NCBI GenBank assembly: GCA_937898445.1
Contig: CALEJY010000300.1
Coordinates: 1-5,335, forward strand
Direction of reading: 5' to 3'
Source: an uncultured Candidatus Melainabacteria bacterium
GTDB taxonomy: Bacteria; Cyanobacteriota; Vampirovibrionia; Gastranaerophilales; Gastranaerophilaceae
DNA length: 5,335 nucleotides
Part shown: positions 1-5,335 of the stretch, piece after piece
How the letters are laid out: each line of letters opens with the position of its first letter
Numbering within the stretch: the stretch's first letter is position 1
The notes under the pieces: model-generated
The model's input: the letters and a program-made list of their open reading frames with translations, nothing else
Told to the model about the DNA's origin: nothing
The model's database searches: none
Position numbers and translations under genes: made by a program

Positions 1-12
1 AGGGGAAAAAGT

Positions 13-867
13 ATGAATTTAAAAGAAAACAAGCTCATCGGAGGGGGGGATAAGCTAAAATCCTCTCATAATCATGGTTTAGGTGGCATTTTGATGCGAT
101 GCCTAGATGCAAAGACGCATAGAGGCAAAGTCGTTTTCGGAAATAAAAACATACTCTCCCTTGGGGGAGAGAGTGGTTGTTTGAACGAAGTGATTACAAC
201 CATGAGAGAGGGTAAGAACTTAGCTGCTTCGCTTCTTAGCCGCCTAGCTGCCTTTACCCTTGCCGAAGTTCTTGTCACTCTCGGCATTATCGGTGTTGTG
301 TCTGCGATGACTGTACCAACATTAATGCAGAATTATCAACGTCAGAGTTATGTTACTCAATTACATAAGGTTTATAATGAGATGTCACAGGCTCTTTTGA
401 GATATCAAACAGACAGAAATGCTGTCAATTTGACAGAAGCTGGTTTGACTTCTCAAGATGCGTTTATTAATTTTATGAAAACTTATTTTAAAAATGTAAA
501 AGAATGCGATACAATGAGTGGGGTAACTATGGGAAGTTATGATAGTAATAATCGCTCTTTTGTGCTTGCAAGCGGTGCTACTATAAGAACTGGTGGCTAT
601 GATCCCGTTGGAACAAAATTGTTTAATATTGGCGTTGATGTCAATGGCTTGAAAGGTCCTAATATTGTTGGAAGGGATTTTTTCTGGATTTATATCTATA
701 ATAACGGAATGATAGACGATGAGCCTATTGATGCAAATACAACAGCACCATTTACAGCAGCACAAAGAGAAACTCAATTTCATGATGTTTGTTCTAATTC
801 GGAAAATAATCGTGGTGGTGGATGTTTAGGAAAAATCCTGAATGATAACTGGCAAATGAATTATTAA
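13..867 (+). CDS. Type IV prepilin-like (pseudopilin-like) protein with extended N-terminus
   Basis: Probable secreted or surface filament subunit, processed by a prepilin peptidase at the inner membrane. A class III leader is visible: A80|F81 with FTLAE, so Glu85 is the conserved Glu+5, followed by a hydrophobic helix at about 81-104. Cleavage would leave a mature protein of about 204 residues. The globular part carries YFKNVKEC (158-165), a D-x-N-G-x-K-x-P-N-x-x-G-x-D block (209-222), and C260 and C271 near a C-terminal K-I-x-x-D-x-W-x-M block. All of these are shared with the prepilin at 2809-3456. Residue -1 is Ala rather than the usual Gly. The start is uncertain. ATG13 has AGGGG seven bases upstream, but it gives an 80-residue leader. 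ATG202 (Met64) would give a normal 17-residue basic leader but lacks a clear ribosome binding site. Residues 28-80 come from GC-richer, repeat-laden DNA. Its exact role (pilus, secretion or adhesion) cannot be read from the sequence. Confidence 0.85.
   Translation: MNLKENKLIGGGDKLKSSHNHGLGGILMRCLDAKTHRGKVVFGNKNILSLGGESGCLNEVITTMREGKNLAASLLSRLAAFTLAEVLVTLGIIGVVSAMTVPTLMQNYQRQSYVTQLHKVYNEMSQALLRYQTDRNAVNLTEAGLTSQDAFINFMKTYFKNVKECDTMSGVTMGSYDSNNRSFVLASGATIRTGGYDPVGTKLFNIGVDVNGLKGPNIVGRDFFWIYIYNNGMIDDEPIDANTTAPFTAAQRETQFHDVCSNSENNRGGGCLGKILNDNWQMNY
154..171. repeat. Perfect 7-bp hairpin inside the extended leader of the first prepilin gene
   Basis: CTCTCCC (154-160) and GGGAGAG (165-171) are perfect inverted arms around a 4-base TTGG loop. 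It is strongly GC-rich in AT-rich surroundings. It resembles the short CTCTCCC-TTGG-GGGAGAG palindromes found in many dispersed bacterial repeats; that resemblance is from memory and untested. In the RNA it would lie about 30 bases before the alternative start ATG202. Confidence 0.6.
174..202. repeat. 7-bp inverted repeat ending on the alternative start codon ATG202
   Basis: TGGTTGT (174-180) and ACAACCA (196-202) are perfect inverted arms around a 15-base loop. The last base of the right arm is the A of ATG202. In mRNA the hairpin would sit directly against this candidate start and could mask it, or it may simply be part of an inserted repeat element. It follows the 154-171 hairpin after only two bases. 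Confidence 0.5.
208..261. repeat. Inverted repeat spanning the prepilin leader, with an internal direct repeat
   Basis: AGGGTAA (209-215) pairs perfectly with TTACCCT (254-260), and G-T wobbles extend it by one base on each side. Inside, TAGCTGC occurs twice as a direct repeat (221-227 and 245-251). The right arm covers the codons for Phe81 and following residues of the prepilin cleavage motif, so repeat structure continues up to the conserved pilin core. Together with the two hairpins just upstream this forms a compact repeat-rich block. Confidence 0.4.
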
Positions 868-876
868 TTGTTGTAA

Positions 877-895
877 GTCGACATACCCTGTCGAT
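877..895. other. Short hairpin between the first prepilin and the PadR gene
   Basis: TCGACA (878-883) and TGTCGA (889-894) are perfect 6-bp inverted arms around a 5-base loop, with a G-T wobble at the ends. It lies about 10 bases after the stop codon of the first prepilin gene and upstream of the predicted PadR promoter. No T-run follows, so it is not a convincing intrinsic terminator. It could be a weak transcript-end stem or a protein-binding palindrome. Confidence 0.35.
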
Positions 896-906
896 GAGTA
901 AACAAA

Positions 907-936
907 TTGACTAAAGAGTTCAATTTATGCTATTCT
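907..936 (+). promoter_or_regulatory. Predicted promoter of the PadR-DUF512 pair, giving a leaderless transcript
   Basis: A -35 box TTGACT (907-912) and a -10 box TATTCT (931-936) are separated by 18 bases, and TGC immediately before the -10 forms an extended -10 element. Transcription would begin about seven bases after the -10, at or next to the ATG at 943. No Shine-Dalgarno sequence precedes that ATG, which fits leaderless translation. This is a by-eye prediction; the -10 matches the consensus at four of six bases. Confidence 0.55.
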
Positions 937-956
937 TAGTGTATGATTGAACTCTT
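914..956. promoter_or_regulatory. 11-bp perfect inverted repeat bracketing the -10 box and PadR start codon (candidate operator)
   Basis: AAGAGTTCAAT (914-924) and ATTGAACTCTT (946-956) are exact reverse complements separated by 21 bases. The left arm lies between the -35 and -10 boxes. The right arm lies just inside the coding sequence, over the first PadR codons. PadR-family repressors are dimers that commonly bind inverted repeats in their own promoters, so this is a good candidate autoregulatory operator. The spacing is longer than in the classical PadR site (ATGT-8-ACAT). If transcription started further upstream it could instead form an RNA hairpin with the ATG in its loop. Confidence 0.6.
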
Positions 957-1467
957 GATTTTATATGTTTTATTAAAACGAGATTTGACAATGTATTCGG
1001 TGCAAAAAAGAATTATTGAAAATTTCGCACCGTTTACAAAACCGAGTTTTGGCGCACTAAAACCTGCTCTCCGCCGTTTGGAAGAAAAAGAGTGTTTGAG
1101 TTCTCGCAAAATGATGTCTGATGGTGGAAAATTGTCTGTTTATTATGAGATTTCAAAGAGTGGAATTTCTGAATTAAAACGCTTGATATTAGAAGATTTG
1201 AGTGATAATCCGTTACAATTTTTATCTAATGCAAGAGCAAAATTGTGTTGTGCAGATTGTTTAAATTCAGAAGAACGAACAAGATTGTTTTTCTCTGTAA
1301 AATCAAGAGCTATGCAGTTTAAAACGTTTTGCCAAAATGTTTTGGATGATGAATATAATCACATAAATTTTTATCAAAAAGTCGTTGTAGATAATGCTAT
1401 GTGCGAGTTTTCAAATTTGATTAATATTGTAGAAGGTTTGGAGAAAGACAATGCCCGCAATAGTTAG
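943..1467 (+). CDS. PadR-family winged-helix transcriptional regulator
   Basis: Cytoplasmic DNA-binding repressor. The N-terminus matches the PadR fold: a hydrophobic first helix directly from Met1 (IELLILYVLL), a recognition-helix region around 35-51 (SFGALKPALRRLEEKE) and a wing ending in VYYEISKSG (66-74). Residues from about 90 to 167 are predicted helical and would form the dimerisation/effector part. At 174 residues the protein has the size of a PadR with the longer C-terminal domain. The start is well defined: an in-frame stop at 937-939 excludes any upstream start, and the family's first helix begins at Met1. It lacks a ribosome binding site, which fits the leaderless promoter prediction. 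A cysteine cluster C102-C103-x-x-C106 is unusual and could be a redox or metal site (inference). Its last 17 bases overlap the DUF512 gene, so that gene is its most likely target along with itself. The effector is unknown. Confidence 0.85.
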   Translation: MIELLILYVLLKRDLTMYSVQKRIIENFAPFTKPSFGALKPALRRLEEKECLSSRKMMSDGGKLSVYYEISKSGISELKRLILEDLSDNPLQFLSNARAKLCCADCLNSEERTRLFFSVKSRAMQFKTFCQNVLDDEYNHINFYQKVVVDNAMCEFSNLINIVEGLEKDNARNS

Positions 1468-2719
1468 TTCGGTTGTAAAAGGTTCTATTGCTGAGGAATT
1501 GGAAATTCAAGCAGGTGATGAGATTGTATCAATTGATGATACTAAAATGCTTGATATGATTGATTATAATTTCCTTTGTAAATCTGATTTGTTAACGATT
1601 GAGATTAAAAAAAATGATGGCGAAATTGAAGTTATTGAATTGGAAAAGGATTATGATGAGGGCTTGGGTATAGTCTTTGAGAGTGCGGTTTTTGACCGAA
1701 TAAAACCTTGTTTAAATCATTGTATATTTTGTTTTGTAGATCAGCAACCAAAAGGTTTGAGAGATACTTTGTATGTAAAAGACGATGATTATAGGTTGTC
1801 ATATTTGCAGGGAACTTATATAACTTTGACTAACCTTACAGACAAAGATAGAGATAGAATTAAAAGGATGCATTTAGGTCCGTTTTATGTTTCTGTTCAT
1901 ACTACAAATCCTGATTTGAGGGTGAAAATGTTGAGAAATCCGAATGCCGGTAAGGCTTTGGAGAATTTGCAGTGGTTTAGAAAAAATAAAATCCCTTTTC
2001 ATGCTCAAATTGTTCTTTGTCCAGGAATTAATGACGGAAAAGAGTTAGAGCGAACTTTGACGGATTTGGCAAAATTGAAAAATACTGTTCTATCTGTTGC
2101 AATTGTTCCTGTTGGGATAACTCAGTTTAGAGAAGAAAGTCTTAAGCAGGTTGATAAAAAATGTGCAGAACAAGTTTTGGATATAGCGTCAAAATTCAAG
2201 AGAGTTTGTTGTTCGGATGAATTTTTCTTGCTTGCTGAGAGGGATATTCCGCCGGCTAAATATTACGGTAATTTTAATCAATTGGATGATGGTGTTGGTT
2301 CTTTAAGAATGCTTTTAGAAGATTTTAAATCAAGAGAGTTGCCAAAATCTATTTCAAAACCATTAAAAATTTCTTTTGCAACCGGTGTTGCTGCAATTTA
2401 TGCAATAGAAAGAATTGCAAAAAAATTGAATAAAATTAAGAATTTGAAAGTGTCTGTAAATCCCGTGAAATCAAATTATTGGGGGAAAGATATTACGGTT
2501 TCTGGGTTAATTACGACTGACGATTTGATTAGAACGGTCAAAGACATTGATGTTGATTTGGTTGTTATTCCATCAGTTATGCTAAAACCGTATTCTGAAA
2601 CTTTTTTAGATGGCAAGACTTTGTCTTATGTAAAAGAGCAGACTGGGAAAGAGTTTTTTGTAATAAAAGAAATTTATTCCACAAAAGAGTTAATAGATTA
2701 TCTTTGGACAAACACTTGA
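1451..2719 (+). CDS. PDZ / radical-SAM-like / DUF512 protein (putative Fe-S oxidoreductase)
   Basis: Cytosolic protein of a widespread but uncharacterised family known from Cyanobacteria and Firmicutes, so the reaction is unknown. Residues 1-65 form a PDZ-like domain (GSIAEELEIQAGDEIVSIDD at 11-30). A C87-x3-C91-x2-C94 cluster (CLNHCIFC) is the radical-SAM [4Fe-4S] motif and opens a TIM-barrel-like domain. The C-terminal DUF512 part has SDEFFLLAERDIP (255-267), a TG motif (311-312) and WGKDITVSGLITTDDL (344-359), all typical of the family. At 422 residues it is close to full family length and appears intact. The ATG overlaps the PadR gene by 17 bases and has GGAG (1440-1443) seven bases upstream, which indicates translational coupling. 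Family assignment is firm, but substrate and pathway are not known. In some Firmicutes the family sits beside the GTPase gene der, which is not seen here. Confidence 0.92.
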   Translation: MPAIVSSVVKGSIAEELEIQAGDEIVSIDDTKMLDMIDYNFLCKSDLLTIEIKKNDGEIEVIELEKDYDEGLGIVFESAVFDRIKPCLNHCIFCFVDQQPKGLRDTLYVKDDDYRLSYLQGTYITLTNLTDKDRDRIKRMHLGPFYVSVHTTNPDLRVKMLRNPNAGKALENLQWFRKNKIPFHAQIVLCPGINDGKELERTLTDLAKLKNTVLSVAIVPVGITQFREESLKQVDKKCAEQVLDIASKFKRVCCSDEFFLLAERDIPPAKYYGNFNQLDDGVGSLRMLLEDFKSRELPKSISKPLKISFATGVAAIYAIERIAKKLNKIKNLKVSVNPVKSNYWGKDITVSGLITTDDLIRTVKDIDVDLVVIPSVMLKPYSETFLDGKTLSYVKEQTGKEFFVIKEIYSTKELIDYLWTNT

Positions 2720-2743
2720 ATAACTCAAAAAATATGTTATAAT
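2716..2743 (+). promoter_or_regulatory. Promoter of the second prepilin gene
   Basis: A -35 box TTGAAT (2716-2721) lies 16 bases before a perfect -10 TATAAT (2738-2743), and TGT just before the -10 gives an extended -10 element. The -35 overlaps the stop codon of the DUF512 gene (TGA 2717-2719). Transcription would start near 2750, leaving a leader of about 59 bases before ATG2809. This suggests the pilin is expressed independently of the PadR-DUF512 transcript. Confidence 0.7.
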
Positions 2744-2808
2744 AAGATTACATAGTTAAAATTTTTTGTTTATGAGAGATTCGGAAAAATATTCATGAAG
2801 GAGCGAAC

Positions 2809-3456
2809 ATGAAGTTATTTAAAGGGTTTACGTTGGCAGAAGTTCTAATTACTCTTGGAATTATTGGGGTTGTTGCTGCACTTACTATGCCGGCACTAGT
2901 TGCAAATTATAAAAAACAAGAGGCGATTTCTAAGTTGAAAAAGTCTTATACAATGATTGCGCAAGCTCTAAAAATGTCGGAATTAGATAATGGAGAATTC
3001 CAATATTGGGATAAGGGTAAGGATGCAAATGCTTATTTAGAAAAATTTTGGTTACCTTATTTTAAGTCAATAAAAGTTTGCAAAACATATCAAGAATGCG
3101 GATATGAAAGCAATAAGCCTTGGTATATGTTGAGTGGTAGACTGAACGACTGGAAAGTTGTTGATAGTGGAAAGCGAATTCCATTTATGACAAGTGACGG
3201 TTTTTTGTACAATATGTCTATGGATACTGACGATGCAAAAATTTTTATTGATATTAATGGCGCAAAACCGCCTAATATGACAGGAAAAGATTTGTTTATA
3301 TTTGTAATTACTGATAAAGGTATTTTCCCTAGAGATTATGACCAACCTGAGGATGTAATTAAAACAGATTGCAAACGTAAAAATTCAAACGGCTATTCTT
3401 GTGCCGCAAAGATAATGCGTGATGGTTGGGAAATGAAAAGTGATTATCCTTGGTAA
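2809..3456 (+). CDS. Type IV prepilin-like (pseudopilin-like) protein
   Basis: Secreted or surface filament-type subunit with a minimal class III leader: MKLFKG|FTLAE, cleaved after Gly6, with Glu11 as the conserved Glu+5 and a hydrophobic helix at about 7-30. The mature protein is about 209 residues. Four cysteines (C91, C97, C188, C198) may form disulphides after export. It shares with the prepilin at 13-867 the motif YFKSIKVC (84-91), a D148-x-N-G-x-K-x-P-N-x-x-G-x-D161 block and the C198-x-x-K-I-x-x-D-x-W-x-M end, so the two are paralogues. The start is secure: AAGGAG (2798-2803) lies five bases before the ATG and the leader has normal length. It has its own promoter and a terminator follows, so it is probably monocistronic. 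No pilus ATPase, platform protein or peptidase gene is nearby. Which filament or secretion system it belongs to is unknown. Confidence 0.92.
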   Translation: MKLFKGFTLAEVLITLGIIGVVAALTMPALVANYKKQEAISKLKKSYTMIAQALKMSELDNGEFQYWDKGKDANAYLEKFWLPYFKSIKVCKTYQECGYESNKPWYMLSGRLNDWKVVDSGKRIPFMTSDGFLYNMSMDTDDAKIFIDINGAKPPNMTGKDLFIFVITDKGIFPRDYDQPEDVIKTDCKRKNSNGYSCAAKIMRDGWEMKSDYPW

Positions 3457-3470
3457 AAATTTGAATGTAA

Positions 3471-3502
3471 AAAAGAGCTGAATATTAAAATTCAGCTCTT
3501 TT
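3471..3502. terminator. Bidirectional intrinsic terminator
   Basis: AAAAGAGCTGAAT (3471-3483) and ATTCAGCTCTTTT (3490-3502) are perfect 13-bp inverted arms around a 6-base loop. The stem ends in a T-run on the plus strand and, because of the A-run at 3469-3474, also in a T-run on the minus strand. It lies 14 bases after the stop of the second prepilin and 22 bases beyond the stop of the convergent aminotransferase gene, so it can serve both. Confidence 0.85.
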
Positions 3503-3524
3503 AGTTTGTAGTAATTTATAGAGT

Positions 3525-4775
3525 TTATTCAAAAGTAAATCCGTCTTCTTTAAATCTGTCAATAACTTCTTGCAATTGTTCATCAGAACATACGTAAGAT
3601 AATCTAAAGAAGCCTTCTCCGTGATCTCCGAAAGCATTTCCCGGAACTAATACGACACCGGATTTTTTCAATACATCTTCGCAGAATTTGAATGCTGAAG
3701 TGTATCTTTTCGGAATTGGCAACCACAAATAGAATGTTGTGTGTGGAACTGTTTTTTCATCAATATCCCAACCCAATTCTTTAAATCCTTTTACCATAAT
3801 AGCTTGTTTGCGTGCGTAGCCTTTGTTACCTTCTTCAATATATTTGTCGCCTTCTTCGGAATTTAGGATTTCTGCGCAAGCTTTTTGTAATGCTTTAAAA
3901 ATACCGTTATCAAGAGTAGATTTACCCTTGCCAAATCTTTGGATAACGTCTTTGTTTCCGCAAACCCAACCTAAACGCCAACCGGTAACGGCATAAGGTT
4001 TTGAAAAGCTGTAAAACTCAATACCGATATCTTTTGCGCCTTCAAGTTCAAAAATACTGAAAGGTTTTTCATCTTCGGCAAAGTAAATATCAGCATAAGC
4101 AGCATCTGATGCTAACAAAATATCGTGTTTTTTACAAAAATCAATTACAGATTGAACATATTCTTTTGTAGTTGAAATTCCCATTGGGTTGTTCGGGAAA
4201 TTTATAAACAAAGCTTTTATGTTTTCTGCTTTGTAGCCATCTTTAATGATTTGGTTGTAAATAGCTTCGACATCAGGTTTAAAATCGTTTTCTTTAGTTA
4301 AAGGCATTGGATATGCTTTTGCTCCTGAGCATTTTACGAATTGCAAATAAGAAGCGTAGCAAGGATCAGGTACCATAATTACGTCTTTTTCAAATTCTTC
4401 GTGTTTTGGAGTTGTGATAAAGCGAACCAAGTTTGCAATACCTTCTTTTGAACCAACAAGTGAGAAGATTTCTGTCTCAGGATCTAATTCTACTCCAAAA
4501 CGATTTTTCATTCTTGTTGCAATTGCTTTCCTCAAATAAGGTTCGCCTTTTGGAGTTGAATACATGTGAATACCGTCTTCATCCAAAATTTCTTTTAGTC
4601 TGTTAATAAGTGCTTTTGGAGGATTTGCAGTAGGTGCGCCCATAGATAATGAAATTGGCGCTCTGTTTCTTGCAGTCAATTCGTCTTTCAATTTTGCAGT
4701 TTGTTCTTTTAATCTGAACATAATGTAAGTGTCTAATGACATTACTTCTTCGTTAAATAATCTTTCTATATCCAT
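3525..4775 (-). CDS. Class I/II PLP-dependent aminotransferase (LL-diaminopimelate/alanine/aspartate type)
   Basis: Cytosolic fold-type I aminotransferase that moves amino groups between an amino acid and a 2-oxo acid. Key residues are visible. GSKEG (108-112) binds the cofactor phosphate. N196 in the N-P-M-G motif, D224 and Y227 (SDAAYADI) contact the PLP ring. K259 in SFSKPYAVTGWRLGW is the Schiff-base lysine. R391 in FFRLSYV binds the substrate carboxylate. At 416 residues the length is normal and the gene is intact. The GSKEG loop and overall pattern recall the DapL (LL-diaminopimelate aminotransferase) and related alanine/aspartate groups, and DapL is the lysine/peptidoglycan route in Cyanobacteria. 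The sequence alone does not settle substrate, so no gene symbol is given. The start is supported by AAAGGA (4788-4783 on the minus strand) seven bases upstream. It follows the ABC ATPase gene by 13 bases, probably in the same operon. Confidence 0.92.
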   Translation of the reverse strand: MDIERLFNEEVMSLDTYIMFRLKEQTAKLKDELTARNRAPISLSMGAPTANPPKALINRLKEILDEDGIHMYSTPKGEPYLRKAIATRMKNRFGVELDPETEIFSLVGSKEGIANLVRFITTPKHEEFEKDVIMVPDPCYASYLQFVKCSGAKAYPMPLTKENDFKPDVEAIYNQIIKDGYKAENIKALFINFPNNPMGISTTKEYVQSVIDFCKKHDILLASDAAYADIYFAEDEKPFSIFELEGAKDIGIEFYSFSKPYAVTGWRLGWVCGNKDVIQRFGKGKSTLDNGIFKALQKACAEILNSEEGDKYIEEGNKGYARKQAIMVKGFKELGWDIDEKTVPHTTFYLWLPIPKRYTSAFKFCEDVLKKSGVVLVPGNAFGDHGEGFFRLSYVCSDEQLQEVIDRFKEDGFTFE

Positions 4776-4788
4776 ATTCTTATCCTTT

Positions 4789-5335
4789 TTAATTTTCTGC
4801 TATCATTTGCATTGGACCTTCCAAAGATGCCGTAACAAATTGTTTTGTATAAGGTGTATCTTGTTTTAGCATATCTTCAGGAGTTCCTGCGTAAACTATT
4901 TTGCCGTCATAAAGCATTATAACTTTGTTTGCGGTTCTTTGAATTGTTGACATTTGGTGAGTAACAACGATTGATGCTGCGTGCGTTTCTTCTTTTAGTC
5001 TGACAATATAATCTTCTATCAATGTTGAAGAAATCGGGTCTAATCCGGCAGTCGGTTCATCATAAAGAATTGTGTTTGGAGCAGTAACTATTGCACGTGC
5101 AAAGCTTACACGTTTTTGCATTCCACCTGAAAGCTCTGACGGATATTTTCTTTCAATACCTTTAAGTCCAACCAATTCCAACTTTTCAGAAACAATATTT
5201 CGAATTTCTTTTTCTGTATATTTGTTTCTCAAATCTTTTCGTTCATGTAGCGCAAACGCAATATTATCCGCAACTGTTAGCGAATCAAACAATGCTGAAT
5301 ATTGGAAAACCATTGCAATATCACCATCAGCGGTT
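4789..5335 (-). CDS. ABC transporter ATPase, Mla/TGD lipid-transport type (5' end beyond window)
   Basis: ATP-hydrolysing subunit that would sit at the cytoplasmic face of an inner-membrane lipid transporter with MlaE-like permease and MCE-domain (MlaD-like) partners. Numbering from the first in-window Met (codon at 5313-5311), the Q-loop VFQ (2-4, followed by YSALFDSLTV), signature LSGGMQ (61-66), Walker B ILYDEP (82-87) with D-loop GLDP (90-93), and H-loop VTHQ (117-120) are all present. The end, QFV-x5-EGPM, is typical of MlaF/TGD3-like ATPases. The open frame continues through that Met to the window edge (residues TADGDIA precede it), so the true start and the Walker A motif lie outside and the gene is cut by the window, not truncated in the genome. 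The YSALFDSLTV segment also favours the MlaF family over other ABC ATPases. Downstream it is followed closely by the aminotransferase gene. Confidence 0.9.
   Translation of the reverse strand, partial: TADGDIAMVFQYSALFDSLTVADNIAFALHERKDLRNKYTEKEIRNIVSEKLELVGLKGIERKYPSELSGGMQKRVSFARAIVTAPNTILYDEPTAGLDPISSTLIEDYIVRLKEETHAASIVVTHQMSTIQRTANKVIMLYDGKIVYAGTPEDMLKQDTPYTKQFVTASLEGPMQMIAEN

Noticed and set aside
85..261. Structured block as a tRNA, riboswitch or CRISPR remnant
   Set aside because: No cloverleaf with a T-loop or CCA-like end could be drawn, no known riboswitch core is recognisable, and the direct repeat is only 7 bases with two copies, so it is not a CRISPR array.
72..287. Minus-strand open frame of 71 codons
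   Set aside because: It lies opposite the repeat-rich leader of the first prepilin, has no recognisable domain or ribosome binding site, and is explained by low stop density in the GC-richer segment.
385..783. Minus-strand open frame of 132 codons
   Set aside because: It is antisense to the conserved globular part of the first prepilin, and its product is a low-complexity Cys/Ile/Ser-rich string with no domain, typical of a shadow frame.
877..895. Hairpin as an intrinsic terminator of the first prepilin gene
   Set aside because: The stem is only 6 bp and is not followed by a T-run on the plus strand; it is kept only as an unassigned hairpin.
3067..3345. Minus-strand open frame of 92 codons
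   Set aside because: It is antisense to conserved motifs of the second prepilin (YFKSIKVC and the D-x-N-G block) and shows no family features of its own.
4789..5313. ABC ATPase starting at the Met encoded at 5313-5311
   Set aside because: That Met lies just before the Q-loop, after the point where Walker A should already have occurred, and the frame stays open to the window edge. It is an internal Met of a gene cut by the window.

Overview
The window is AT-rich bacterial DNA with five closely packed protein-coding genes plus one gene cut by the right edge. There are no RNA genes, CRISPR array or recognisable insertion sequence. The combination of type IV prepilin-like proteins with the FTLAEVL(V/I)TLGIIGVV leader, a PDZ/radical-SAM/DUF512 protein of the kind found in Cyanobacteria and Firmicutes, and an Mla/TGD-type lipid ABC ATPase (a diderm trait) points to a non-photosynthetic gut relative of Cyanobacteria (Gastranaerophilales/'Melainabacteria'). 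That assignment is an inference from family knowledge, not proven by the sequence.

Layout. 13-867 (+) is a prepilin-like protein with an unusual N-terminal extension of about 80 residues, encoded by a GC-richer stretch full of inverted repeats. 943-1467 (+) is a PadR-family repressor. Its predicted promoter places the transcription start on the ATG itself, and an 11-bp perfect inverted repeat brackets the -10 box and start codon. 1451-2719 (+) is a PDZ/radical-SAM/DUF512 protein that overlaps the padR-like gene by 17 bases. 2809-3456 (+) is a second prepilin-like protein with its own strong promoter and ribosome binding site. A 13-bp stem at 3471-3502 looks like a shared bidirectional terminator between convergent genes. 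On the minus strand follow a class I/II aminotransferase (3525-4775) and, transcribed ahead of it, an Mla/TGD-type ABC ATPase (4789 to beyond 5335), 13 bases apart and probably one operon.

How the genes relate. The two prepilin-like proteins are divergent paralogues. They share a YFK-x-(V/I)-K-x-C motif, an identically spaced D-x-N-G-x-K-x-P-N-x-x-G-x-D block and a C-terminal C-x-x-K-I-x-x-D-x-W-x-M block, although no pilus assembly genes are visible. The PadR and DUF512 genes form a translationally coupled pair that appears autoregulated and leaderless. The aminotransferase (amino-acid or diaminopimelate metabolism) and the lipid-transport ATPase look like housekeeping genes. I found no clearly new multi-gene system. 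The most interesting points are the PadR control region and the repeat-derived extension of the first prepilin.
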